A DNA stretch of 15,709 nt from Salinisphaera sp002433465. Its GTDB lineage: Bacteria; Pseudomonadota; Gammaproteobacteria; Nevskiales; Salinisphaeraceae. Every line of letters starts with the position of its first letter. Position 1 is the first letter of the stretch. The notes under the pieces are model-generated. The model did no database searches. It worked only from the letters and a program-made list of their open reading frames with translations, and had not been told where the DNA came from. This document shows positions 1 to 13,315 of the stretch, piece after piece. The position numbers were made by a program, and so were the translations under genes. The DNA lies in assembly GCF_040361435.1 (NCBI RefSeq), contig NZ_APNL01000033.1, positions 1 to 15,709 on the forward strand, given 5' to 3'.

Positions 1-28
1 CGGCGTCGTGACCAAGATTACGGAATAG
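1..28 (+). CDS. tuf: Elongation factor Tu, C-terminal end only (partial)
   Basis: Only the last eight codons and the TAG stop (26-28) are in the window; base 1 belongs to the preceding codon. They read GVVTKITE followed by stop. Most bacterial EF-Tu proteins end in a close variant such as GAGVVxKIIE, the last strand of domain 3. EF-Tu carries aminoacyl-tRNA to the ribosomal A site as a GTP complex. Position supports the call: in many gammaproteobacteria a tuf gene sits directly before tRNA-Trp-secE-nusG, and a second tuf begins at 15443. The body of the gene is outside the window, so the identity rests on a short but characteristic tail plus synteny. Confidence 0.8.
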
Positions 29-56
29 GGAATAACGCGACGGCGGCGCGCGGGCC

Positions 57-74
57 GTCGGGCGAAAGCCCGGT
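57..74 (+). other. GNRA-capped hairpin after tuf, possible weak 3' end
   Basis: CGGGC (59-63) and GCCCG (68-72) pair around a GAAA tetraloop. Two wobble pairs (T58-G73, G57-T74) extend the stem. The hairpin lies 28 nt after the tuf stop codon and is not followed by a T-run, so it is a poor intrinsic terminator. It may protect the tuf mRNA 3' end, or tuf transcripts may read into tRNA-Trp. Apart from this hairpin and the promoter at 125-152, I see nothing else in 29-190. Confidence 0.35.
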
Positions 75-124
75 TGCTCGTAGTGCCGCCTTCGTGTCTC
101 TGAGTCGCGAGTGCGGCGGGGCAG

Positions 125-152
125 TTGCCAAACCGGTAAACTGTGATAACAT
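125..152 (+). promoter_or_regulatory. Sigma-70 promoter for tRNA-Trp-secE-nusG, GC-rich discriminator
   Basis: The -35 TTGCCA (125-130), a 16-nt spacer and the -10 TAACAT (147-152) form a plausible sigma-70 promoter, with an extended -10 TG at 144-145. The GC-rich block CCGCCGTCC follows the -10 at once. The expected start is near 159, about 32 nt before tRNA-Trp. The 14 bases ATCCGCCGTCCTTT (151-164) recur exactly at 12302-12315, in the same place relative to the -10 of the rpsL promoter, which strongly supports both calls. GC-rich discriminators are known from stringently controlled (ppGpp/DksA) stable-RNA and ribosomal-protein promoters; that regulation is inferred here. An imperfect dyad, CAGTTGCC/GGTaAACTG (122-143), overlaps the -35 and may be chance. 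Confidence 0.72.
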
Positions 153-190
153 CCGCCGTCCTTTTTCGCGGGCAGTAAGTTTACGCGCAT

Positions 191-266
<76 letters not shown>

Positions 267-305
267 CGTAAACGCGGTAGTTCCCACTTTTCGGTCGAGT
301 CGTCG

Positions 306-677
306 ATGGCAACCCAAGAAAAACGTACGAGCTCCCTGCTCGACACAGCGCTGCTATGGCTTGCCATTGCCGTGCTGCTGGCGAGCATGGTCGGCTACTA
401 CTATTTCACGGCGCATACCGATCTGGTGCGCGTGCTCGGCCTGCTGGGCGGCACGGCTGTCGCTATCGCCATCGCATTGCAGACCGCGATCGGCAAGACC
501 GCCTGGGCGTATATCCAGGGGTCACGTACCGAGCTGCGGCGCATGGTCTGGCCTACGCGCCGGGAAACCGTGCAGACCACGCTCATGGTCGTGGTCGTGG
601 TACTCATTCTGGCCGTGTTCATCTGGGCGCTGGATATCGTGCTCGCTTGGGCTGTTCAATTTCTGACCGGCCGCTAG
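306..677 (+). CDS. secE: Preprotein translocase subunit SecE
   Basis: The 123-residue protein is the SecE subunit of the inner-membrane SecYEG translocon, which clamps SecY. Its length is close to the 127-residue E. coli protein, and it has the three-helix form found in many gammaproteobacteria rather than the single-helix form. Hydrophobic segments lie at about 14-34, 40-61 and 92-117. Between the second and third is the conserved cytoplasmic amphipathic stretch ending in ELRRMVWPTRRETVQTT (76-92), the family's most diagnostic motif. The ATG at 306 gives a normal N-terminus (MATQEKR); earlier in-frame codons run back into the tRNA. The ribosome-binding site is weak (GGTCGAG, 293-299). nusG starts 16 nt after its stop, the near-universal secE-nusG pair. 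Confidence 0.96.
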   Translation: MATQEKRTSSLLDTALLWLAIAVLLASMVGYYYFTAHTDLVRVLGLLGGTAVAIAIALQTAIGKTAWAYIQGSRTELRRMVWPTRRETVQTTLMVVVVVLILAVFIWALDIVLAWAVQFLTGR

Positions 678-693
678 GCGCAAGGCGAATATT

Positions 694-1227
694 ATGGCCA
701 AGCATTGGTACGTGGTTCATGCCTTCTCGCAGTATGAGAAGAAAGTGCGCGACTCCCTCAAGGAGTACGCGGCGCGGCATGGCATGGAAGATTATTTCGG
801 CGACATTCTGGTGCCGACCGAAGAGGTCGTCGAGGTCAAGGATGGCCAGCGCCGGACCACGGAGCGCAAGTTCTTCCCTGGCTATGTGCTTGTGCACATG
901 GAAATGAATGACGATACCTGGCACCTGGTCAAGAGCGTGCCGCGGGTGCTGGGGTTCATTGGCGGCACGGCCGATCGTCCGGCGCCGATCACCGACGCCG
1001 AGGCGGATCAGATCCTCAACCGCGTCGAAGAGTCGGTCGAGAAGCCGCGTCCGAAGACGGTGTTCGAGCCGGGTCAGGAAGTGCGCGTCATCGATGGGCC
1101 GTTCGCCGACTTCAACGGCGTGGTCGAAGAAGTCAATTACGAAAAGAACCGCCTGCGTGTGGCGGTCACGATCTTCGGGCGTTCCACGCCGGTCGATCTC
1201 GAATTTGATCAGGTCGAAAAGAGCTGA
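694..1227 (+). CDS. nusG: Transcription elongation/antitermination factor NusG
   Basis: The 177-residue protein is a full-length NusG. The N-terminal NGN domain (about 1-110) begins WYVVHAFSQYEKKV and contains the conserved RKFFPGYVLVHM stretch (58-69); it binds the RNA polymerase clamp and suppresses pausing. A linker leads to a C-terminal KOW domain (about 124-177) with PGQEVRVIDGPFADFNG and the IFGR..PV loop. In E. coli that loop contacts either Rho or ribosomal protein S10, linking transcription to termination or to the leading ribosome. The ATG at 694 has AAGG at 682-685 as ribosome-binding site. An RNA polymerase accessory factor upstream of ribosomal-protein and rpoBC genes is the standard arrangement. 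Confidence 0.98.
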   Translation: MAKHWYVVHAFSQYEKKVRDSLKEYAARHGMEDYFGDILVPTEEVVEVKDGQRRTTERKFFPGYVLVHMEMNDDTWHLVKSVPRVLGFIGGTADRPAPITDAEADQILNRVEESVEKPRPKTVFEPGQEVRVIDGPFADFNGVVEEVNYEKNRLRVAVTIFGRSTPVDLEFDQVEKS

Positions 1228-1264
1228 TTCGTTGTCGCGGCGCACGTAGCGCCGTATTCGTTGT

Positions 1265-1297
1265 CACAGGGAGCCCGGGTCAGGCCCGCGGCGCGTG
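1265..1297 (+). promoter_or_regulatory. Candidate L1 feedback operator in the rplK leader
   Basis: This stretch folds as an irregular hairpin. CAC (1265-1267) pairs with GTG (1295-1297). An asymmetric internal loop places AGGGA (1268-1272) opposite GC (1293-1294). GCC (1273-1275) pairs with GGC (1290-1292), C1289 is bulged, and CGGG (1276-1279) pairs with CCCG (1285-1288) around TCAGG. L1 is known to repress rplK-rplA mRNA by binding a leader structure that mimics its 23S rRNA site, with a GGGA-bearing asymmetric loop. Position (7 nt before the rplK ribosome-binding site at 1304-1309) and shape fit. I recalled the motif from family knowledge and did not fold or align it by computation. Confidence 0.6.
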
Positions 1298-1316
1298 TAC
1301 CTGAAGGAGTAGTTCA

Positions 1317-1745
1317 ATGGCCAAGAAGATTGCAGGCTATATCAAGCTGCAGATCCCGGCCGGCAAGGCCAATCCGAGTCCCCCGGTGGGTCCGGCTCTG
1401 GGTCAGCACGGCGTTAACATCATGGAATTCTGCAAGGCGTTCAACGCCGAGACGCAGGATATGGAGCCGGGTCTGCCGACGCCGGTTGTCATCACGGTGT
1501 TTTCGGATCGCAGTTTTTCGTTCATCAAGAAGACGCCGCCGGCGGCAATTCTGTTGAAGAAGGCAGCCAAGATCACCAGTGGTGCAGCGGATCCGCTGCG
1601 CAACAAGGTGGGTACGGTCACCCGTGCCCAGGTTGAAGAGATTGCGCAGACCAAGTGGGCGGACCTCAACGCGGCCGACATGGATGCCGCGGTTCGCATC
1701 ATTTCAGGCAGTGCCCGCTCGATGGGCATCAAGGTGGAGGGCTAA
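1317..1745 (+). CDS. rplK: 50S ribosomal protein L11
   Basis: The 142-residue protein has the usual L11 length. The N-terminal domain carries the proline-rich loop GKANPSPPVGPALGQHGVNIMEFC (16-39); in known systems this is the hinge region at the GTPase-associated centre and the thiostrepton site, and it is needed for RelA activation. The C-terminal domain (about 75-142) binds the 23S rRNA GTPase-centre fold and includes LLKKAAKITSG and NKVGTVT (97-102). The ATG at 1317 has a strong ribosome-binding site, AAGGAG (1304-1309), 7 nt upstream. rplA begins 3 nt after the stop, so the two are probably translationally linked, with translation under L1 control through the leader hairpin at 1265-1297. 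Confidence 0.98.
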   Translation: MAKKIAGYIKLQIPAGKANPSPPVGPALGQHGVNIMEFCKAFNAETQDMEPGLPTPVVITVFSDRSFSFIKKTPPAAILLKKAAKITSGAADPLRNKVGTVTRAQVEEIAQTKWADLNAADMDAAVRIISGSARSMGIKVEG

Positions 1746-1748
1746 GCC

Positions 1749-2447
1749 ATGGCGAAGATTTCCAAGCGCAAGGCCGCCATCCGCGACCAGATCGACCCGG
1801 TCAAGGTCTATCCGGTGGATGAAGCCCTCGATCTGCTCAAGAAGCTCTCCAGCGCAAAGTTCACCGAGTCGGTCGAAGTGGCCGTTAATCTCGGCGTGAA
1901 CGCGCGCAAGTCGGACCAGAACGTGCGTGGCTCGACGGTCATGCCCAACGGTACCGGCAAGAGCGTGCGTGTGGCTGTGTTCACCCAGGGTGAGAACGCC
2001 GAGAAGGCCAAGGCCGCTGGCGCCGACGTGGTCGGCTTCAACGATCTGGCCGAACAGGTTCAGGCCGGCGAGATCAACTTCGACATGGTCGTGGCGACGC
2101 CGGACGCGATGCCGGTGGTCGGTCGTCTGGGTCAGATCCTGGGTCCGAAAGGGCTGATGCCGAACCCGAAAACCGGCACGGTCACCACCGATGTCGAAAC
2201 CGCGGTCAAGAATGCCAAGGCGGGTCAGGTTCAGTACCGTACCGACAAGGCCGGCATCATCCACTGCGCGATCGGCAAGGTCGATTTTGAAAACGCCGCG
2301 CTCAAGGAGAATCTGGCTGCGCTGATCGCTGATCTGCGCAAGGCCAAGCCGGCCAACGCCAAGGGCGTTTATTTCAAGAAGGTGTCGTTGTCGACGACGA
2401 TGGGTCCCGGCCTGGCCGTGGATGCCGGCAGCTCGACGGCGGCCTAG
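1749..2447 (+). CDS. rplA: 50S ribosomal protein L1
   Basis: The 232-residue protein is L1, which forms the mobile L1 stalk and helps release E-site tRNA. Family signatures are RKSDQNVRGSTVMPNGTGK (53-71) and the invariant LGPKGLMPNPKTGTV stretch (131-145). Length is close to the E. coli protein (234). The ATG at 1749 follows the rplK stop by 3 nt, and its ribosome-binding site, GGTGGAGG (1733-1740), lies inside the last rplK codons, so expression depends on rplK translation. L1 is the usual repressor of this two-gene unit. The next gene, rplJ, is 274 nt away behind a structured leader, so feedback by L1 and by L10 can act separately. Confidence 0.98.
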   Translation: MAKISKRKAAIRDQIDPVKVYPVDEALDLLKKLSSAKFTESVEVAVNLGVNARKSDQNVRGSTVMPNGTGKSVRVAVFTQGENAEKAKAAGADVVGFNDLAEQVQAGEINFDMVVATPDAMPVVGRLGQILGPKGLMPNPKTGTVTTDVETAVKNAKAGQVQYRTDKAGIIHCAIGKVDFENAALKENLAALIADLRKAKPANAKGVYFKKVSLSTTMGPGLAVDAGSSTAA

Positions 2448-2459
2448 GTAGAGATTCTG

Positions 2460-2533
2460 GCGCTACGTCCTCTGTGGTCGTGGCGCCGGTCAGGAAGTTC
2501 TTTGTAGCGCAGCCCGCTCTTTGGATGGCTGCG
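2460..2533 (+). promoter_or_regulatory. Alternative stems at the 5' side of the rplJ leader
   Basis: Two perfect 7-bp pairings compete here. GCGCTAC (2460-2466) pairs with GTAGCGC (2504-2510), and CGCAGCC (2508-2514) pairs with GGCTGCG (2527-2533). They share bases 2508-2510 and cannot both form completely. The second ends one base before the stem of the L10 site at 2535, so the two could stack on each other. This could be a fold switch or simply leader structure; no ligand is implied. Confidence 0.4.
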
Positions 2534-2534
2534 T

Positions 2535-2605
2535 CGTCAAAGACCGTTAGGCGAGCCGAAGGTGTCGGCTCTTAAAGGCGGCCACGCCAGCCTACGCAGA
2601 TGACG
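2535..2605 (+). promoter_or_regulatory. L10 leader: kink-turn and three-way junction before rplJ
   Basis: CGTCA (2535-2539) pairs with TGACG (2601-2605). Directly inside, AAGA (2540-2543) faces GA (2599-2600), which gives a two-base bulge plus tandem G-A pairs, the kink-turn pattern. CG.TAGGC (2545-2552, T2547 bulged) pairs with GCCTACG (2590-2596). This encloses the hairpin AGCCGA-AGGTG-TCGGCT (2554-2570) and a smaller one, GGCG/CGCC (2577-2588). The L10-(L7/L12) complex is known to repress rplJL by binding a kink-turn leader of this type, and the flanking GACCGTTAGG/CCTACGCAGA resembles the conserved leader. The fold was derived by hand. Confidence 0.75.
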
Positions 2606-2647
2606 TGTGTCGTGCGGTGCTTTCGAGTGCCAAGCGGCAGTCGTCGA

Positions 2648-2671
2648 CGGGCACGTCTTCGGGCGTGTCCG
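2648..2671 (+). promoter_or_regulatory. UUCG-capped hairpin in the rplJ leader
   Basis: A 10-bp stem runs from 2648-2657 to 2662-2671 and is closed by a C(UUCG)G tetraloop (2657-2662), one of the most stable RNA caps. Two pairs are G-T wobbles. There is no T-run. It lies between the L10 kink-turn element and the rplJ ribosome-binding site, where it could insulate folding of the leader. Confidence 0.55.
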
Positions 2672-2680
2672 GTCAATCAT

Positions 2681-2703
2681 CCGGCGGCATGTGCCGTCGG
2701 TTT
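2681..2703 (+). promoter_or_regulatory. Hairpin just upstream of the rplJ ribosome-binding site
   Basis: CCGGCGGC (2681-2688) pairs with GCCGTCGG (2693-2700), with one G-T wobble and an ATGT loop, and is followed by TTT (2701-2703). It ends 7 nt before the AAGGAG of rplJ. It resembles a weak terminator, but the T-run is very short. A role in spacing or exposing the ribosome-binding site is as likely. Confidence 0.45.
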
Positions 2704-2721
2704 GCTCAAGGAGTGATGACT

Positions 2722-3249
2722 ATGGCCATGAGTTTTCAAGCCAAGCAGGCCATGGTGGCAGAAGTCAGCGACGTGGCGAATCGCGCGCATTCCGCAGTCA
2801 TTGCGGAATATCGCGGTCTCACGGCTGGCCAGATGGACGCACTTCGCGTGAACGCCCGTGAGGGTGGTGCGTATCTGAAGGTCGTCAAGAACAGTCTGGC
2901 CAAGCTGGCCCTGAAGGGCACCGAATACGAATGCATGAGCGATGCGTTCGTCGGGCCGGTCATTCTGGGGTTCTCCCTGGAAGATCCGGGTTCGGCGGCG
3001 CGCGTCGTCAGTGATTTTCGTAAGGATCACGAGGCCCTGAAGGTAACGGCGATCTCGTTCAACGGGCAGCTGCTGCCCGGCGAACAGCTGGATCGTCTGG
3101 CCAAGCTGCCGACCCGTGACGAGGCTCTGTCCCAGCTGATGCGTGTCATGAAGGCACCCATCGACAAGCTGGCCCGGACCACGCGCGAGCCGGTTGCGAA
3201 GCTTTCCCGCACCGTGGCTGCAGTCCGCGACGAAAAGCAGGCTGCTTGA
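2722..3249 (+). CDS. rplJ: 50S ribosomal protein L10
   Basis: The 175-residue protein is L10, the base of the ribosomal stalk. Its N-terminal domain binds 23S rRNA beside L11, and its C-terminal helix binds L7/L12 dimers. Recognisable stretches are VIAEYRGLTAGQMDALR, the rRNA-binding VVKNSLAKLALKGT, and the helical tail ending in KLSRTVAAVRDEKQAA. ATGs are in frame at 2716, 2722 and 2728. I chose 2722 because AAGGAG (2708-2713) lies 8 nt upstream of it but only 2 nt before 2716. The reading frame stays open back to 2605, but that part overlaps the structured leader and has no L10-like sequence. It is slightly longer than the E. coli protein (165). rplL follows 47 nt later. Confidence 0.97.
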   Translation: MAMSFQAKQAMVAEVSDVANRAHSAVIAEYRGLTAGQMDALRVNAREGGAYLKVVKNSLAKLALKGTEYECMSDAFVGPVILGFSLEDPGSAARVVSDFRKDHEALKVTAISFNGQLLPGEQLDRLAKLPTRDEALSQLMRVMKAPIDKLARTTREPVAKLSRTVAAVRDEKQAA

Positions 3250-3261
3250 ATCATTTGAATC

Positions 3262-3275
3262 GGGCCGACCGGCCC
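3262..3275 (+). other. Small GC hairpin between rplJ and rplL
   Basis: GGGCC (3262-3266) pairs with GGCCC (3271-3275) around a GACC loop, between the rplJ stop and the rplL ribosome-binding site. There is no T-run, so it is not a terminator. It may help set the higher output of rplL relative to rplJ, which is known to differ about fourfold at the protein level; that link is a guess. Confidence 0.4.
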
Positions 3276-3296
3276 CAAACGTATTAGGAGCGAAGA

Positions 3297-3677
<381 letters not shown>

Positions 3678-3685
3678 GGCAGGAC

Positions 3686-3721
3686 GCGTCAAAGGCATTG
3701 TTCGAAACGATAATTTGACGC
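3686..3721 (+). other. Long hairpin after rplL, possible RNase III-type processing site
   Basis: GCGTCAAA (3686-3693) and TTTGACGC (3714-3721) form a perfect 8-bp stem. Inside it, ATTGTT and AACGAT pair to extend the structure after a small internal loop. It begins 8 nt after the rplL stop and lacks a T-run. In E. coli an RNase III cleavage hairpin lies in the same rplL-rpoB gap, so a processing or 3'-protection role is plausible by position; sequence alone cannot show cleavage. Confidence 0.5.
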
Positions 3722-3733
3722 ATTAGGGGAACT

Positions 3734-3764
3734 GGCTGGTAGCGGGAGACGCTGCCGGCCTTTT
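3734..3764 (+). terminator. Attenuator (partial intrinsic terminator) between rplL and rpoB
   Basis: GGCTGGTAGCG (3734-3744) pairs over 11 bp with CGCTGCCGGCC (3750-3760) around a GGAGA loop. Two of the pairs are G-T wobbles, and TTTT follows (3761-3764). This is an intrinsic terminator with a short U-tract, which would give partial termination. It stands where E. coli has the rplL-rpoB attenuator that lets only a fraction of polymerases continue into rpoBC, so RNA polymerase is made at a lower level than ribosomal proteins. The efficiency here is unknown. Confidence 0.8.
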
Positions 3765-3797
3765 CCCGTTGCCTCCGACCGAAAGCGCGCGATACCG

Positions 3798-3825
3798 GCT
3801 GCGAAACAACTCACGGTTTTGCAGC
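3798..3825 (+). other. Hairpin upstream of the rpoB ribosome-binding site
   Basis: GCTGCGAAAC (3798-3807) pairs with GTTTTGCAGC (3816-3825), 10 bp with one G-T wobble, around an 8-nt loop. It ends 10 nt before AGAGG (3836-3840), the rpoB ribosome-binding site. It could define a processed 5' end or affect rpoB translation. It is not a terminator. Confidence 0.45.
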
Positions 3826-3850
3826 AAGTCCAACCAGAGGGTTGAGTGAC

Positions 3851-7933
<4,083 letters not shown>

Positions 7934-7945
7934 TGAGGTACGCGG

Positions 7946-7970
7946 TGGCGGCCGGCTCGACCGGCCGCCA
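7946..7970 (+). other. Strong 10-bp hairpin in the rpoB-rpoC gap
   Basis: TGGCGGCCGG (7946-7955) pairs perfectly with CCGGCCGCCA (7961-7970) around CTCGA, with no T-run. It starts 12 nt after the rpoB stop. An alternative outer pairing, GCGGTGG (7942-7948) with CCACCGC (7984-7990), would compete with its base. Since rpoC must be transcribed through it, it is more likely to stabilise or separate the two cistrons, or to pause polymerase, than to terminate. Confidence 0.6.
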
Positions 7971-8030
7971 GCGGCGGACTAACCCACCGCCGCGCGTTGT
8001 GTCCACGCCCCTCACGATCTGGAGTACCCC

Positions 8031-12254
<4,224 letters not shown>

Positions 12255-12261
12255 GGCGATA

Positions 12262-12293
12262 TGGCGCGCCGTGCTTGACAGCGCGGCGCGCCA
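12262..12293 (+). repeat. 13-bp inverted repeat with the str -35 hexamer as its loop
   Basis: TGGCGCGCCGTGC (12262-12274) and GCGCGGCGCGCCA (12281-12293) pair over 13 bp with a single G-T wobble. The 6-nt loop is exactly TTGACA, the -35 of the rpsL promoter. Each arm also contains the palindrome GGCGCGCC. It lies 7 nt after the rpoC stop. In rpoC mRNA it would be a very stable hairpin; as DNA it is an operator-like dyad. There is no T-run directly after it. Confidence 0.75.
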
Positions 12294-12303
12294 CTATTAG
12301 TAT
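12275..12303 (+). promoter_or_regulatory. Sigma-70 promoter of the str operon (rpsL-rpsG-fusA-tuf)
   Basis: A consensus -35 TTGACA (12275-12280), an optimal 17-nt spacer and the -10 TAGTAT (12298-12303) precede a GC-rich discriminator. The expected start is near 12310, giving a leader of about 70 nt to rpsL. The 14 bases ATCCGCCGTCCTTT (12302-12315) match 151-164 of the tRNA-Trp/secE promoter exactly. A GC-rich discriminator is a known feature of promoters repressed by ppGpp/DksA, so shared stringent control is a reasonable inference. Confidence 0.85.
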
Positions 12304-12313
12304 CCGCCGTCCT

Positions 12314-12356
12314 TTAACGGCAGCACGACGTCGGGTCGCGCTGCCTTAATATTTTT
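12314..12356 (+). terminator. Terminator-like hairpin inside the rpsL leader
   Basis: GGCAGC (12319-12324) pairs with GCTGCC (12340-12345). After one A-C mismatch, CGAC (12326-12329) pairs with GTCG (12335-12338) around GTCGG. TTAA on each side can extend the base, with C12318 bulged. The T-rich tract TATTTTT (12350-12356) follows. It looks like an intrinsic terminator, yet it lies downstream of the str promoter and only 23 nt before rpsL. It could stop polymerases leaving rpoC, attenuate str transcription, or both. Confidence 0.65.
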
Positions 12357-12379
12357 CATCGATCGAGTAGGGTGACGAC

Positions 12380-12754
12380 GTGTCTACGGTCAACCAACTG
12401 GTCCGCAAGGGCCGCAAAGACAAGCGCCAAAAGAACGACGTACCCGCGCTGCAGGGCTGTCCGCAGCGCCGTGGTGTGTGCACGCGTGTCTATACCACCA
12501 CGCCGAAGAAGCCGAACTCCGCGCTGCGTAAAGTAGCCCGTGTTCGTCTGACCAACGGTTTTGAAGTCGCCAGCTATATCGGCGGTGAAGGTCATAACCT
12601 GCAGGAACACTCGGTCGTGCTCATTCGTGGCGGTCGTGTAAAGGATTTGCCCGGTGTGCGTTATCACACCGTGCGCGGTGCGCTGGATGCCTCGGGCGTC
12701 GAAGCGCGTCGCCAGGGCCGTTCCAAGTACGGCGCCAAGAAGCCGAAGTCCTAG
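12380..12754 (+). CDS. rpsL: 30S ribosomal protein S12
   Basis: The 124-residue protein is S12, which lines the decoding centre and monitors codon-anticodon pairing. It matches E. coli S12 closely: TVNQLVRK at the start, CTRVYTTTPKKPNSALRKV, GFEVASYIGGEGHNLQEHS, and GGRVKDLPGVRYHTVRGALD. The streptomycin-relevant lysines are the usual ones, K43 and K88 (mature E. coli K42 and K87), so no known S12 resistance change is seen. The start is GTG at 12380, with AGGGTGA (12369-12375) upstream; no in-frame ATG fits the conserved N-terminus. It is the first gene of the str operon, behind its own promoter and a terminator-like leader hairpin. rpsG starts 39 nt after the stop. Confidence 0.98.
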   Translation: MSTVNQLVRKGRKDKRQKNDVPALQGCPQRRGVCTRVYTTTPKKPNSALRKVARVRLTNGFEVASYIGGEGHNLQEHSVVLIRGGRVKDLPGVRYHTVRGALDASGVEARRQGRSKYGAKKPKS

Positions 12755-12793
12755 TTCGAACGTACTAGTTCCCAGAATACCTAAAGGTTCACT

Positions 12794-13267
12794 ATGTCCC
12801 GTCGTGCATCCGCGCCGCGTCGCGAAATCCTGCCCGATCCTCGCTACCACAGCGAGCTTCTTGCCAAGTTCATGAACATGATCATGGAAGACGGCAAGAA
12901 GTCGAAGGCCGAGGCCATCGTTTACGGTGCGCTGACCCAGATCGGCACCAAGAAGGGTACCGATGAGCCGCTGGAGATCCTCGAAGAAGCGCTGGACAAT
13001 ATTCGTCCCGCCGTCGAGGTGAAGTCGCGTCGTGTCGGTGGTGCGACCTACCAGGTGCCGGTCGAGGTGCGCGCAGTGCGTCGCACCACGCTTGCCATGC
13101 GCTGGGTGATCGACGCGGCGCGCAAGCGCGGCGAGCACTCGATGGCGCAGCGTCTGGCCGGCGAGCTGCTGGATGCGTCCGAGCATCGCGGCGCTGCGGT
13201 CAAGAAGCGTGAAGACACGCATCGCATGGCTGACGCCAACAAAGCCTTCTCGCATTTCCGCTGGTAA
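12794..13267 (+). CDS. rpsG: 30S ribosomal protein S7
   Basis: The 157-residue protein is S7, which nucleates assembly of the 30S head by binding the 3' domain of 16S rRNA and sits near the E site and mRNA exit. Conserved stretches are REILPDPRYHSELLAKFMN, the rRNA-binding VEVKSRRVGGATYQVPVEVR, and the C-terminal KKREDTHRMADANKAFSHFRW. The length is typical of gammaproteobacteria. The ATG at 12794 has AAAGG (12783-12787) upstream. In E. coli S7 represses its own operon at a longer rpsL-rpsG gap (about 100 nt); here the gap is 39 nt and I see no comparable structure, so that feedback cannot be claimed. Confidence 0.98.
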   Translation: MSRRASAPRREILPDPRYHSELLAKFMNMIMEDGKKSKAEAIVYGALTQIGTKKGTDEPLEILEEALDNIRPAVEVKSRRVGGATYQVPVEVRAVRRTTLAMRWVIDAARKRGEHSMAQRLAGELLDASEHRGAAVKKREDTHRMADANKAFSHFRW

Positions 13268-13270
13268 GAC

Positions 13271-13285
13271 GCGCGACCCTCGCGC
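13271..13285 (+). other. Small GC hairpin between rpsG and fusA
   Basis: GCGCG (13271-13275) pairs with CGCGC (13281-13285) around ACCCT in the 48-nt gap. There is no T-run. It is probably only an intergenic mRNA structure; no regulatory role can be shown. Confidence 0.35.
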
Positions 13286-13315
13286 GCTCCATTTCGCAAG
13301 AATCAAGAGACTTTC

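Noticed and set aside
122..143. Imperfect dyad over the tRNA-Trp -35 as an operator
   Set aside because: The 8-bp arms include a bulge and a G-T pair and do not resemble the stronger dyad at the rpsL promoter. It is mentioned under the promoter only, since chance is likely.
2605..2721. Upstream extension of the rplJ reading frame
   Set aside because: The added residues are not L10-like and overlap the kink-turn leader hairpins. AAGGAG at 2708-2713 points to ATG 2722.
3842..3850. TTG at 3842 as the rpoB start
   Set aside because: It would add only MSD before the conserved MAYSFTEKKRIRKDF. ATG 3851 fits the family, and the AGAGG site lies 10 nt upstream of it.
12500..12650. Possible streptomycin-resistance change in rpsL
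   Set aside because: K43 and K88 (E. coli mature K42, K87) are the sensitive-type residues.
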